Source of the DNA: Melioribacteraceae bacterium
Lineage (GTDB): Bacteria; Bacteroidota; Ignavibacteria; Ignavibacteriales; Melioribacteraceae
NCBI GenBank assembly: GCA_030584085.1
Contig: CP129490.1
Location: forward strand, 1,583,511-1,647,510
Reading direction: 5' to 3'
DNA length: 64,000 bases
Part shown: positions 1-8,884 of the stretch, piece by piece
Layout: each line of letters begins with the position of its first letter
Position numbering within the stretch: position 1 is the stretch's first letter
The notes under the pieces: generated by a model
Told to the model about the DNA's origin: nothing
Database searches by the model: none
What the model saw: the letters and a program-made list of their open reading frames with translations, nothing else
Position numbers and translations under genes: made by a program

Positions 1-1
1 T

Positions 2-1918
2 CCTTTATTCTTATTAGATACTTATGTTGACGAAAACAGCGAAGAAGATAAGAACATTACAAGATCACTATACGGCGGAAATGTTGAGACAAGAATTCAG
101 CAGGAAATTGTACTTGGTATCGGCGGTATTCGTGCTCTTCATGCAATGGAACTGATTCCTGTTGTTTGCCACATGAATGAAGGACATTCGGCATTCCTCG
201 CTCTTGAACGTATAAGAACATTGATTAATAAAAATAATCTTACCTTCGATCAAGCACGTGATATAAATTTGTACTCGAACGTATTTACAACCCACACTCC
301 GGTCCCTGCCGGAATCGATGTCTTCCCGAATGAACTTATTGAAAAATATTTCGGAGACTATTATAGAAAAGAACTTGGAATCGGCGATAAACAGTTCTAT
401 AAACTCGGTACAATTATTAAACATAAAGAACCATCTAACTTCAATATGGCTCATCTTGCGATGAACATGGCTTCTTTTGTAAATGGTGTTAGTAAATTGC
501 ACGGACATGTATCTAAAAAAATGTGGGTTGCCGGTTATCCCGATATCCCATTCGATGAAATACCAATTGATTATGTTACAAACGGTATTCATACAATGTC
601 ACATCTATCGTATGATATGAATGAACTGTTCTATCGTTATCTGGGTGATAAATTTATTTACGATCCGGCAGATAAAAGTGCATGGGAATCAATAAATGAA
701 ATTCCGGATGAAGAACTTTGGCGTACTCATGAAAGAAGAAGAGAAAGATTAATTGCATTTGCGAGAAAGAGATTAAAACAACAGATCATTAATAGGGGAG
801 GATCCGATTCCGAAATTAGATCAGCTTCCGAAGTGCTTAACGCATCCGCTCTCACAATAGGATTTGCAAGAAGATTTGCTACTTATAAAAGAGCGACACT
901 AATATTTAAAGATATCGAACGACTAACAAGTATTCTCTATAACGCAAAACGCCCCGTGCAATTGATCATTGCCGGTAAAGCTCACCCAAGAGATGAAGAG
1001 GGTAAAGCGTTAATCCAAGAAATTATTGATCTTGCAAAGGATGATATGCTCCGTAAGCGCGTTGTCTTTCTTGAAAATTATGATATGAACGTAGCTCGCT
1101 ATATGGTTGAAGGTTGTGATATTTGGCTAAATAACCCACGCCGGCCTTTAGAGGCTAGCGGAACATCCGGTATGAAAGTGATAGCAAATGGTGGCCTCAA
1201 TTTTAGTGTGCTGGATGGCTGGTGGGATGAAGGTTATACTCATGAAGTCGGTTGGAAAATTGGCAACGGTGAAGAATATGATGATCTCGATTATCAAGAT
1301 GAACTTGAATCAAGAATGATATATGATACTCTAGAAAACGAAATTGTACCGAAGTTTTATGAGAGAGGAGATGACAAGCTCCCGCGTGATTGGATTAAAA
1401 TGATGAAAGCTTCTATGAAAAATCTTGGTCCGGTCTATAATACCAATCGAATGGTTGAAGAATATACAAGCAAGTTCTATGTAAATTCTCTTGAAAAAAG
1501 AACACAACTCCTAAAAGATAATTGTAAAACAGCAAAAGAGTTTTCCGCTTGGAAATCTCATGTATTGCAAGGTTGGAGTAAATTAAATTTTGTGAAAGTT
1601 GAACATGTAAAAGATTCTTCTGATATAAAAGTCGGTTCAAAGTTTACAGTAACTGCCGAAGTCGATCTTGGTGACCTTTCGCCTGATGATGTTGAAGTTC
1701 AAATATACTTCGGTAAATTAGTAGCCAACGGAGATACTCAAAATAATTCTTATTCAATAATGAGCCATGTTGCAAAAGGGAAAACAAAAGTGCATAATTA
1801 CAAAGGTGAAATTACTTGTAAGGATACAGGCCAGTTTGGTTACACCTTAAGAATATTGCCGAAACATAAATTGCTCGTGAATCCGTTTGAACTTGGCGTA
1901 ATTAAGTGGGTTAAATAA
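2..1918 (+). CDS. glgP: Alpha-glucan (glycogen) phosphorylase, 5'-truncated by window edge
   Basis: The frame is open from base 2, so the N-terminal part of the gene lies outside the window; about 638 codons remain. The enzyme releases glucose-1-phosphate from glycogen or maltodextrin in the cytoplasm (GT35 family). Visible hallmarks are the GGxxxxRIQQEIVLGIGG segment near the start and EASGTSGMK (nt 1151-1177), whose lysine codon at 1175-1177 is the expected pyridoxal-phosphate attachment site. The last roughly 120 residues form a separate beta-rich tail, typical of the long bacterial alpha-glucan phosphorylases (about 850 residues). An ATG at 146 is internal and is not the start. The next gene begins 4 bp after the stop, so the two are probably co-transcribed. 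Confidence 0.93.
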   Translation, partial: PLFLLDTYVDENSEEDKNITRSLYGGNVETRIQQEIVLGIGGIRALHAMELIPVVCHMNEGHSAFLALERIRTLINKNNLTFDQARDINLYSNVFTTHTPVPAGIDVFPNELIEKYFGDYYRKELGIGDKQFYKLGTIIKHKEPSNFNMAHLAMNMASFVNGVSKLHGHVSKKMWVAGYPDIPFDEIPIDYVTNGIHTMSHLSYDMNELFYRYLGDKFIYDPADKSAWESINEIPDEELWRTHERRRERLIAFARKRLKQQIINRGGSDSEIRSASEVLNASALTIGFARRFATYKRATLIFKDIERLTSILYNAKRPVQLIIAGKAHPRDEEGKALIQEIIDLAKDDMLRKRVVFLENYDMNVARYMVEGCDIWLNNPRRPLEASGTSGMKVIANGGLNFSVLDGWWDEGYTHEVGWKIGNGEEYDDLDYQDELESRMIYDTLENEIVPKFYERGDDKLPRDWIKMMKASMKNLGPVYNTNRMVEEYTSKFYVNSLEKRTQLLKDNCKTAKEFSAWKSHVLQGWSKLNFVKVEHVKDSSDIKVGSKFTVTAEVDLGDLSPDDVEVQIYFGKLVANGDTQNNSYSIMSHVAKGKTKVHNYKGEITCKDTGQFGYTLRILPKHKLLVNPFELGVIKWVK

Positions 1919-1922
1919 TTTT

Positions 1923-2819
1923 ATGCTTCTTGAAACACTCGACATACGAAAAAAAGATGTAATGATTTTCTCCCAAAATCGTTTTGATTTTAATGACAAT
2001 TTTAGAATAATTAATAAATCACATAAAATAAAACGTCCTAGAAAAATCAGCTACTTCGATGTATGCGAAATTGTGAAAGATCCTATCCCAAAAAATTTAA
2101 TTGTGTATCGACTTCTTACAAATGTATCCGAACTTGACGGCTATTCAACTAAGTATGGTTACTTTATAAAAATTAACGGCAAACCGGAATTGATTTACTT
2201 CGATCCGGTTTTTGCTATTAAAGATATTAGACATTTAAGGTTTGACTTCGATCCCGATTTATTCCGATTCAAAATTCAACAGCTTGGACTTTCTTCTAAT
2301 CGTGTTCAAGGCAATGAAGCCGATTATGATGAAGTATTTTCCTTTGACTTAAAAGCTCACGAAGCACAAAACCAAAACGATAAAATTTTCGCCGATGCGA
2401 TTTTTGCATTCGATGATTCTTATATTGATGAAGATGAAGATATTGATGATGATTTTTTAATTGAACAAAAATTACATGTCGATTTAGCGAAAGATTTTAA
2501 GAGTGAAGGTATTACCAGACTCGAAAATATTTCCGAAGAGAATTCTATTATTAAAGAAAAACTTTCCAAAGCCAAATTTGCAAACGCGGATCATAGTAAT
2601 TTGAAACGCGATGAGAAAATTGATAAACTCAAGCAAGCGCTCGGCATAAACCAAGCAAAGAATTCGCAAGTCCTTGACGATGAAGTTGAGGAACAAAAAA
2701 AATCTTCATCAACTCCAAACGAATCACTCTTCGATCTATTTAAAAGTACTGCTAAATTCTCCGATCTAGAATCACGTAAAAATCAATCCTTCATACTAAA
2801 ACTCGAAAAAAACAAGTGA
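1923..2819 (+). CDS. Hypothetical acidic protein next to glgP
   Basis: A 298-residue protein that I do not recognise. It starts with ATG 4 bp after the phosphorylase stop, which suggests translational coupling and a shared operon. The N-terminal half (to about residue 150) looks globular. Around residues 165-180 there is a strongly acidic stretch rich in Asp and Glu, and the C-terminal third is charged, helical-looking and rich in Lys, Ser and Asn, probably disordered. No signal peptide, membrane segment or catalytic motif is apparent. Its position suggests a role linked to glycogen metabolism, but that is only inference from adjacency. Confidence 0.7.
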   Translation: MLLETLDIRKKDVMIFSQNRFDFNDNFRIINKSHKIKRPRKISYFDVCEIVKDPIPKNLIVYRLLTNVSELDGYSTKYGYFIKINGKPELIYFDPVFAIKDIRHLRFDFDPDLFRFKIQQLGLSSNRVQGNEADYDEVFSFDLKAHEAQNQNDKIFADAIFAFDDSYIDEDEDIDDDFLIEQKLHVDLAKDFKSEGITRLENISEENSIIKEKLSKAKFANADHSNLKRDEKIDKLKQALGINQAKNSQVLDDEVEEQKKSSSTPNESLFDLFKSTAKFSDLESRKNQSFILKLEKNK

Positions 2820-3559
2820 GTCGCCCTTAATCATTAATAGCATGAATTAGCGAATTCTCGGATTTACGAATTCACGAATTTCATATTTGTTTTTTCCTTT
2901 GAACTTTGTCTTTTATTCTAACTCCTTACTTCTGTCTTCTGAATTCTGCTTTAATAACTTTGTCCTTTATCCCTTGTCCTTTGAACTTGACTCCACTGCC
3001 TTTGCTTTTTCTGACTTCTGACTTCTGAATTCTGAGTTCTGACTTCTGAATCCTGACTTCTGCTTTCTCACATTTGACGTTTTCCTTTTGCCCTTTGCCT
3101 TTGCTTTATCTGACTTCTGTCTTCTGTTTTAAAAACTTTGTCCCTCGTCCCTTGTCCTTTATCCCTTGTCCTTTGAACTTGACTCCACTGCCTTTGCTTT
3201 TATTTATTCTGACTCCTGACTTCTGAATTCTGACTTCTGCTTTTACTCTGTGTCTTCTCCGTGAAACTCTGTGTAATGCTTTTGACTTTGCCTTTCACTT
3301 TTTCCTTTACAATTTGGGTTTTCCACTTTGAGTTTTATTTCTGCCTTTAACGTCTCACGTTTCACATTTGCCTGTCTCGTCGTAGCCGTTTTTTGGCGAA
3401 GACGGAACTTTATCCTTTGTCCATTATCCTTTGAACTTGACTTTCCTGAATTCTTCCTCTTCTACTTAAAAAAAATTCTTAAAATGAAATTAGAATATTT
3501 CTCTCCAAACCTGTAACTTAAAGCTTATAATTTATCATTTTTCGTTTACGGAGAATTTT
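2820..3559. repeat. 740-bp low-complexity T/C-rich spacer built of short degenerate words
   Basis: This gap has no credible gene. It is built from recurring words such as ctttgtcctttatcc, tttgaacttgactccactg and gacttctgaattctg. Between about 3007 and 3070 the words fall into a heptamer ladder (ANTTCTG repeated about eight times with single-base variation). Similar T/C words recur at 10455-10515, 12785-12865, 14228-14375, 15060-15310, 16440-16545 and 17390-17480. The plus-strand frame at 3328-3516 is a by-product of the skewed composition. The segment 3540-3559 carries a purine-rich ribosome-binding stretch for the next gene. Confidence 0.8.
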
Positions 3560-4729
3560 ATGAAAGTCCCTTTACTTGACCTCAAACCTCAATACAATTC
3601 ACTTAAAAAAGAACTAGACGAAGCACTAATAAGAGTTGCCGAATCACAGTACTTTATACTCGGACCCGAAGTAGAAAAAATGGAAAAAGAATTCTGCGAA
3701 TTCCTTGGAGCAAAACATTCATATGGAGTTTCCTCCGGTACAGACGCACTCTTACTTGCATTGATGGCAATTGGAATTGAACCCGGTGATGAAGTAATTC
3801 TTCCGACATATTCGTTCTTCGCGACTGCAGGTGTTGTCGCTAGATTAAACGCGGTTCCGGTTCTAGCCGAATGTGATCCGGTTACTTTCAATATTGATCC
3901 AAACGATATAGAAAAAAGAATTACGGATAAAACTAAAGCTATCGTTCCTGTTCATCTGTATGGACAAAGTGCCGACATGAATCCTATTATGGCAATCGCT
4001 GAAAAATATAATTTATTCGTAATCGAGGATGCCGCACAAGCTATTAGTACACAATATAAAGATGGCAGATCTGTCGGAACTATAGGACATATTGGCTGCT
4101 ACTCATTTTTCCCGAGTAAAAATTTAGGATGTTTTGGTGACGGTGGACTCGTTACAACCAACGATGATGATCTTGCATATAAATTAAAAATTATGCGTGT
4201 GCATGGCGGCGATCCGAAATATTATCATAAAGTAATCGGTGGTAATTTTAGAATTGATGCTCTTCAAGCTGCTGTGCTTAGTGTAAAACATCCTCATCTT
4301 AATTCTTGGTCGGAGGGAAGAAGAAATAATGCAAAACTTTATACAAAACTTTTTATTGAGAAAGGTTTAGCGCAACAAGAGGGAATGATAAATTTTGATG
4401 CCGACAATAAAATTCTTCTACCAGCTGCGGTTTATAAATCTGATATGTTGCAAAATTACCACATCTATAACCAGTATGTTGTAAGAGTTCAACAAAGAGA
4501 TGAATTAAGAGCCTTTTTAACCGAGAATTCAATCGGCACGGAAATTTATTATCCTATTCCTTTCCATTTACAGGAATGTTTTTCTTATCTCAATTATGCA
4601 AAAGGTGATTTCCCGGTTTCCGAATTCTGTGCTGATTCATCCTTGGCTCTTCCGATTTATCCGGAACTTTCTTATGAACAAATTGAATTTGTCGTTCAAA
4701 AAATTCATGAGTTTTTGTCAAAGAAATGA
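3560..4729 (+). CDS. wbpE: DegT/DnrJ/EryC1 aminotransferase, probably UDP-3-oxo-GlcNAcA transaminase
   Basis: A 389-residue PLP-dependent sugar aminotransferase. The PLP lysine is K187 in FFPSKNLGCFGDGG, and VIEDAAQA supplies the aspartate that contacts the cofactor nitrogen. In the WbpABED pathway this enzyme transfers an amino group from glutamate to C3 of UDP-2-acetamido-3-oxo-glucuronate. The assignment to WbpE/WlbC, rather than another family member, rests on the nearby wbpA, wlbA and wlbB homologues. The ATG start has GGAG about 9 bases upstream. Length is slightly above the usual 350-370; residues 270-300 contain a loop longer than in typical relatives. Confidence 0.82.
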   Translation: MKVPLLDLKPQYNSLKKELDEALIRVAESQYFILGPEVEKMEKEFCEFLGAKHSYGVSSGTDALLLALMAIGIEPGDEVILPTYSFFATAGVVARLNAVPVLAECDPVTFNIDPNDIEKRITDKTKAIVPVHLYGQSADMNPIMAIAEKYNLFVIEDAAQAISTQYKDGRSVGTIGHIGCYSFFPSKNLGCFGDGGLVTTNDDDLAYKLKIMRVHGGDPKYYHKVIGGNFRIDALQAAVLSVKHPHLNSWSEGRRNNAKLYTKLFIEKGLAQQEGMINFDADNKILLPAAVYKSDMLQNYHIYNQYVVRVQQRDELRAFLTENSIGTEIYYPIPFHLQECFSYLNYAKGDFPVSEFCADSSLALPIYPELSYEQIEFVVQKIHEFLSKK

Positions 4730-5091
4730 GGAGTTGGACATTCAATTGCAAATGCTTTCTTTGCGCATTGAGATAGGTCATACCAATAACATTAAACTTT
4801 TTTTAGAATCGAAGATGTGTTATCTTAAATCTTGATTTTTTTTGAGATACACAATTCTAATTGTACTTATTTTCTAGGGCAATAATCTCACTGACTGAGA
4901 TTATAAATAAACATATACACTAATTACTTCCGACCATGATTGAGTCCAAATTGTGACTTACTTGGCGAAGCTGTATCTAAAGGCAATTTATAATTGAGAA
5001 TTTATAATTAATAATTAATCTTGGTGCTACTTTGTGTTTCCTTTGTGATACCTTGTGGCCATTTCTAAATCAAATAACTCAATGATAAAAA
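4730..5091. other. Intergenic gap between wbpE and wbpA
   Basis: No gene is supported here. The gap contains an imperfect hairpin near 4885-4905 (aatctca/tgagatt arms), a segment shared with the region upstream of legB (4953-5004, listed separately), and a short run of the gtg-type repeat at about 5028-5060. The open frame that continues across 4596-4835 is an out-of-frame shadow of the aminotransferase 3' end. Confidence 0.6.
4953..5004 (+). promoter_or_regulatory. Shared upstream element, copy 1 (also upstream of legB)
   Basis: This roughly 52-bp segment resembles 20748-20800: both contain gtgact, then ggcgaagctgta, then ataattga followed by an AT-rich stretch, in the same order and near-identical spacing. 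Each copy ends 88-103 bp before the first gene of a sugar-biosynthesis set (wbpA here). The ggcgaagctgt core loosely resembles the ops element GGCGGTAG of RfaH-controlled operons, but the match is weak. It may be a leader or promoter element, or another repeat family. Confidence 0.35.
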
Positions 5092-6474
5092 ATGGAAAAC
5101 AAAAAATTACTTCTACAAAAAATTAACAACAAATCAGCCGTCGTGGGCATTGTTGGACTCGGTTATGTCGGGCTTCCGCTCGGACTCGAATTCATTGAAA
5201 GTGGTTTCAAAATTGTCGGCTTTGATGTTGATGAAAGAAAAATTCCCATTCTCTTAAAAGGGGAAAGCTACATCAAACATATCAAACACGAAAGAATCAA
5301 AAAAGCGGTCGATACCGGAAGATTCGATGCGACTACCGATTTCTCACGTTTACCCGAAGTTGATGCTATAATTATCTGTGTGCCGACTCCGCTTGACGAA
5401 CATCGCGAACCGGATATGTCATACGTCGTAAATACTGCGGAAACAATTCAACGGTATTTGAGACCAGGACAAATTGTAACTCTCGAATCAACAACTTATC
5501 CCGGTACAACCGAAGAAATTTTACTCCCACTATTCCAAAACGCTCCACAAGTTCAGAAAGAATCAGAAATCTCCCCCCTTACCAAGGGGGGAGACACAGA
5601 GGGGGGTTTTAAGGTGGGCCAAGATTTCTTCCTCGCATTCTCACCCGAACGCGAAGACCCGAACAACCCCAGTTACACGACTAAAACCATCCCGAAAGTA
5701 ATTGGTGGTGTTACACCCGACTGCCTCGAAGTCTCTAAAGCTTTATACGACGCTGTTCTCGATCAAACTGTCGCTGTAAGTTCACCCCGCGCAGCAGAAG
5801 CAACTAAACTTTTAGAAAATATTTATCGATCGGTTAATATTGCATTGGTTAACGAACTTAAAATGGTTTTCCATCGTATGGATATTGATATATGGGAAGT
5901 CATCAATGCGGCATCCACAAAACCATTTGGTTATCACCCGTTTTATCCCGGACCGGGTCTGGGCGGACATTGTATCCCGATCGACCCTTTCTATCTTACT
6001 TGGAAAGCTCGCGAATATGAAGTCAATACTAAATTTATCGAACTGGCAGGGGAGATTAATACCTTTCAACCTTACTATGTTGTTAACCGTACTATGGACA
6101 TTCTTAATGACCACGGTAAGTCTCTAAAAAATTCGAAAGTTTTAATTCTCGGAGCGGCTTATAAAAAGAATATCGATGATATGCGTGAATCACCGTCACT
6201 GAAATTAATCGAAATCCTTCGCTCTAAAGGTGCCGAAGTTGATTACAACGATCCCTACGTTCCTAAACTTCCTGCGACTCGTAAATATAATTATGATATG
6301 AACTCGGTCGAATTAACTAAACCGAATCTCGGTAGATATGATTTAGTATTATTATCCACAGATCACGATGATTATGATTATGAATTCATTATCCAAAATT
6401 CAAAATTAGTAATCGATACAAGAAACGCATTCACCAAACACAGCATCAAAAGCGAAAAACTCTTCGATGCTTAA
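5092..6474 (+). CDS. wbpA: UDP-GlcNAc/ManNAc 6-dehydrogenase with in-frame repeat insertion
   Basis: A 460-residue nucleotide-sugar dehydrogenase that oxidises C6 of the sugar to a carboxylate with two NAD+. It has the N-terminal Rossmann motif GIVGLGYVGLPLG, the FSPERxDP motif, the catalytic cysteine C294 in GLGGHCIPIDP, and the C-terminal UDP-binding domain (VLILGAAYK onward). With wlbA, wbpE and wlbB it would give UDP-diacetamido-glucuronate, so UDP-GlcNAc is the likely substrate. A stretch of about 20 residues at roughly 155-178 (ESEIS..KGGD.EGG) is absent from usual members. It is encoded by a palindromic intergenic-type repeat inserted in frame, which explains the length above the usual 430-440. 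Confidence 0.9.
   Translation: MENKKLLLQKINNKSAVVGIVGLGYVGLPLGLEFIESGFKIVGFDVDERKIPILLKGESYIKHIKHERIKKAVDTGRFDATTDFSRLPEVDAIIICVPTPLDEHREPDMSYVVNTAETIQRYLRPGQIVTLESTTYPGTTEEILLPLFQNAPQVQKESEISPLTKGGDTEGGFKVGQDFFLAFSPEREDPNNPSYTTKTIPKVIGGVTPDCLEVSKALYDAVLDQTVAVSSPRAAEATKLLENIYRSVNIALVNELKMVFHRMDIDIWEVINAASTKPFGYHPFYPGPGLGGHCIPIDPFYLTWKAREYEVNTKFIELAGEINTFQPYYVVNRTMDILNDHGKSLKNSKVLILGAAYKKNIDDMRESPSLKLIEILRSKGAEVDYNDPYVPKLPATRKYNYDMNSVELTKPNLGRYDLVLLSTDHDDYDYEFIIQNSKLVIDTRNAFTKHSIKSEKLFDA
5556..5620. repeat. Palindromic repeat inside wbpA coding sequence
   Basis: Within the gene, ctcccccctt (5571-5580), a 3-base loop and aaggggggag (5584-5593) form a perfect 10-bp hairpin, followed by a second G-rich run at about 5600-5606. 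The same order of words (aatcagaaatctc, G-run, agag, G-run) occurs in rfbA at about 13661-13705, in the same reading frame. A related non-coding form (cctctctt, loop, aagagagg) occurs at about 51879-51897 and in the composite repeats at 17.5-20 kb. Confidence 0.85.
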
Positions 6475-6641
6475 CCTTTATTAATAATATAGTTTTGTAA
6501 CTTGATTCAGATTCAGTACCACTAAGTAACTTAAAGTTATTCACCAAGTTTCACATTGTAAAAAATCTTTGCGAAACTTTGTGTGTACTTAGTGCGACTT
6601 TGTGAACCAAAATTTTATATAACCAAATTATAAATTCTAAA
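6475..6641. repeat. gtg-type dispersed repeat (R1) upstream of wlbA
   Basis: Contains the phrase gaaactttgtgtgtacttag followed by cgactttgtgaacc, preceded by an inverted form (caccaagtttcac). This is one of about twenty occurrences of the R1 word family in the window, always between genes. Confidence 0.75.
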
Positions 6642-7592
6642 TTGACTAAAAACTTCGCACTCACCGGCATTGCCGGCTATATCGCACCACGACATCTTAA
6701 AGCAATCAAGGAAACCGGCAACAACTTAATCGCTGCCATGGATCCACATGATTCCGTTGGCATTCTCGATCAATATTTCCCTGAGACGAGCTTCTTCACC
6801 GAATTCGAACGCTTCGATCGTCACCTTGAAAAATTACGTCGTGAGGAGCCTGAAAATAAACTAGATTATCTTTCTATCTGTTCTCCCAATCATCTTCACG
6901 ATGCACATATTCGTCTTGGACTCCGCTTAGGTGCCGATGTAATCTGTGAGAAACCCCTAGTTCTTAATCCGTGGAATCTCGATATTCTTGAAAATCTTCA
7001 AAATGAATTCAAACAAAAAATTTATACTGTTCTGCAGTTACGTGTGCATCCTGCTTTAATTGAATTGAAAAATAAAATTGATGCAGATAACAGTGATAAG
7101 AAAAAAGAAGTTGTCTTGACTTACATAACTTCAAGAGGTAACTGGTACAACTTTTCGTGGAAAGGTGATGTGAGAAAATCGGGTGGGGTGGCGACTAACA
7201 TCGGTATCCATTTCTTCGATCTTCTTATGTGGTTCTTCGGTAAACCGGTTCATTCAGAAGTGCATATTAATCAAGATGATAAAATGGGGGGATTCATAGA
7301 ACTCCCTAATGCAAATGTAAAATGGTTCCTCTCAATCGATGGGAATGATTTACCAAAGTCAGCTATTGATGCAAAACAAAGAACTTATCGATCGATTCTA
7401 ATTGATGATAATGAAGTCGAATTCACACAAGGCTTCACGGATTTACATACACTAATCTATCAAAATGTTTTAAACGGCAGCGGCTTCGGAATCGAACACG
7501 CCCGCCCCTCAATAGAACTTGTACACAATATTAGAAACGCCAAAGTTCTAGTAAAGTCAGAAAAAGAAAATCTGCATCCAAACCTTAAATAA
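6642..7592 (+). CDS. wlbA: UDP-N-acetyl-2-amino-2-deoxyglucuronate 3-dehydrogenase (Gfo/Idh/MocA family)
   Basis: A 316-residue oxidoreductase that oxidises C3 of UDP-GlcNAcA, the step before WbpE transamination. The sequence closely follows the WlbA/WbpB family: FALTGIAGYIAPRHLKAIK at the N-terminus for NAD binding, DYLSICSPNHLH, the catalytic-lysine motif CEKPL at about residue 105, and the family-typical TYITSRGNWY and WKGD.RKSGGVATNIGIHF segments. It starts with TTG at 6642; no in-frame ATG exists before the Rossmann motif. The neighbours wbpA upstream and the acetyltransferase downstream complete the same pathway. Confidence 0.92.
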   Translation: MTKNFALTGIAGYIAPRHLKAIKETGNNLIAAMDPHDSVGILDQYFPETSFFTEFERFDRHLEKLRREEPENKLDYLSICSPNHLHDAHIRLGLRLGADVICEKPLVLNPWNLDILENLQNEFKQKIYTVLQLRVHPALIELKNKIDADNSDKKKEVVLTYITSRGNWYNFSWKGDVRKSGGVATNIGIHFFDLLMWFFGKPVHSEVHINQDDKMGGFIELPNANVKWFLSIDGNDLPKSAIDAKQRTYRSILIDDNEVEFTQGFTDLHTLIYQNVLNGSGFGIEHARPSIELVHNIRNAKVLVKSEKENLHPNLK

Positions 7593-7766
7593 TTTTCGTA
7601 TTGTTTGAGATTTTGTATCACAACGTTTCACAAAGTAATCTCAAAGTCTCACAATGTAAACCATAATTATTATCTTTGTGAAACTCTGTGCCTGCCCGCC
7701 TCTGGCGTGGTGTACTTCGTGTAACCTTGTGACCTAAAAACTTTCAATTAATGGATTGAGAAAATA
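7593..7766. repeat. R1 repeat carrying a nested 20-bp element
   Basis: The spacer contains inverted and direct R1 words. At 7691-7710 a GC-rich 20-mer (cctgcccgcctctggcgtgg) interrupts an R1 unit between aaactctgtg and tgtacttcgtg. Removing the 20-mer restores the usual R1 phrase. Confidence 0.75.
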
Positions 7767-8357
7767 ATGGATCAACCCCAAAATTACTACATCGATAAAC
7801 ACGCCGTAGTCGACGAAAACGTCTCCATCGGCGAAGGAACTAAAATCTGGCACTTCAGCCACGTACAATCCGGTACAATAATAGGTAAAAAATGTGTACT
7901 CGGACAAAATGTAAACGTCGGCAACAATGTCTCCATCGGCAATTATTGCAAAATCCAAAACAACGTTTCCGTTTATGAAGGAGTAACTTTAGAGGACTAT
8001 GTATTCTGCGGACCCTCAATGGTATTCACCAACATACTCGATCCGAAATGCAAATACCCCCAAGTCGGTGCGCAGTTCTATGTTAAGACATTGGTTAAAG
8101 AAGGAGCATCAATAGGTGCCAATGCCACAATAGTTTGCGGTAATACACTAGGTAAACATTGCATGATCGGAGCGGGGAGTGTCGTGACAAAAGATGTACC
8201 AGATTACGCTTTAATGGTCGGCATACCTGCCAAACAAATCGGCTGGGTCTCCGAAGCCGGAAAAAGATTATCATTCGATAAAGATGGAATCGCCCATTGT
8301 TCTAAATCCAACAAAACCTACAAACTGGAAAATAATAAAGTAACTGAACTGGAATGA
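7767..8357 (+). CDS. wlbB: UDP-2-acetamido-3-amino-glucuronate N-acetyltransferase, left-handed beta-helix
   Basis: A 196-residue hexapeptide-repeat acetyltransferase that acetylates the 3-amino group made by WbpE to yield UDP-2,3-diacetamido-glucuronate. The beta-helix runs from about residue 10 to 150 with recurring I-G-x-x motifs (VSIGEGTKIWHFSHV, CVLGQNVNVGNNVSIGNYC, SIGANATIVCG, IGAGSVVTKDVPDYALMVG). GIPAKQIGWV marks the end of the coil and is typical of WbpD/WlbB. The protein then has a short C-terminal extension with a possible metal-binding or rubredoxin-like piece (AHCSKSNKTYKL). The start ATG follows immediately after an R1 spacer. Confidence 0.88.
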   Translation: MDQPQNYYIDKHAVVDENVSIGEGTKIWHFSHVQSGTIIGKKCVLGQNVNVGNNVSIGNYCKIQNNVSVYEGVTLEDYVFCGPSMVFTNILDPKCKYPQVGAQFYVKTLVKEGASIGANATIVCGNTLGKHCMIGAGSVVTKDVPDYALMVGIPAKQIGWVSEAGKRLSFDKDGIAHCSKSNKTYKLENNKVTELE

Positions 8358-8512
8358 AAGTTAATTTTACGAATTGTTTGAGTTTGCGTATCACCAAGTA
8401 TCACAAAGGAAACACAAAGTACCACAGAGTAAATACCTATATAGCCAATTAAATTTTGTTGTGTAACTTTGTGTGTACTTAGTGAAACTTTGTGACCCAA
8501 GTTCTTAAACCA
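8358..8512. repeat. R1 repeats upstream of GxxExxY gene
   Basis: Inverted and direct R1 words fill the spacer (accaagtatcacaaagg, then gtgtgtacttagtgaaactt). The last word ends in gtgaccc, whose GTG at 8492 could be mistaken for a start codon. Confidence 0.7.
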
Positions 8513-8884
8513 ATGACTGAAAACCAAATCAGCAAAATAATTCTCGATTGTGCGTTTAAAGTCCACACAAATCTTGGTCCTGGTTTACTGGAAAATACCT
8601 ACAAAGAATGCCTGCTTTACGAACTTCTTAAAACTGGATTGCGAGTTGAAAAAGAAAAACCAATGCCACTTATCTACGAAGAAATTAAACTTGAATGCGG
8701 ATATAGAATTGATTTATTAGTAGATAAAAAAGTAGTAGTAGAACTAAAGTCAGTTGATGCATTCAATGAAGTTCATATCGCTCAAACGTTGACCTACATG
8801 AAGCTTTCCGACTGTAAGCTTGGCTTGTTACTAAATTTTAATGTAAAATCTCTTAAGAATGGAATCAAACGCTTAATACTTTGA
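8513..8884 (+). CDS. GxxExxY family protein (PD-(D/E)xK-like)
   Basis: A 123-residue protein with the defining motif GLLENTY after a GPG turn. The segment RIDLLVDKKVVVELKS carries the Asp and ExK pattern of the PD-(D/E)xK nuclease-like superfamily to which the family is assigned. Its function is unknown; such genes are common accessory cassettes in Bacteroidota-type genomes. I chose ATG 8513 because the upstream in-frame GTG at 8492 lies inside an R1 repeat. R1 repeats flank the gene on both sides. A paralogue lies at 50721-51104, on the far side of the polysaccharide block. Confidence 0.88.
   Translation: MTENQISKIILDCAFKVHTNLGPGLLENTYKECLLYELLKTGLRVEKEKPMPLIYEEIKLECGYRIDLLVDKKVVVELKSVDAFNEVHIAQTLTYMKLSDCKLGLLLNFNVKSLKNGIKRLIL

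Noticed and set aside
68-592. A 174-codon minus-strand frame
   Set aside because: Antisense shadow of the clearly conserved glycogen phosphorylase.
3328-3516. Small protein gene in the first long spacer
   Set aside because: It begins in T/C repeat words and has a skewed composition without ribosome-binding site.
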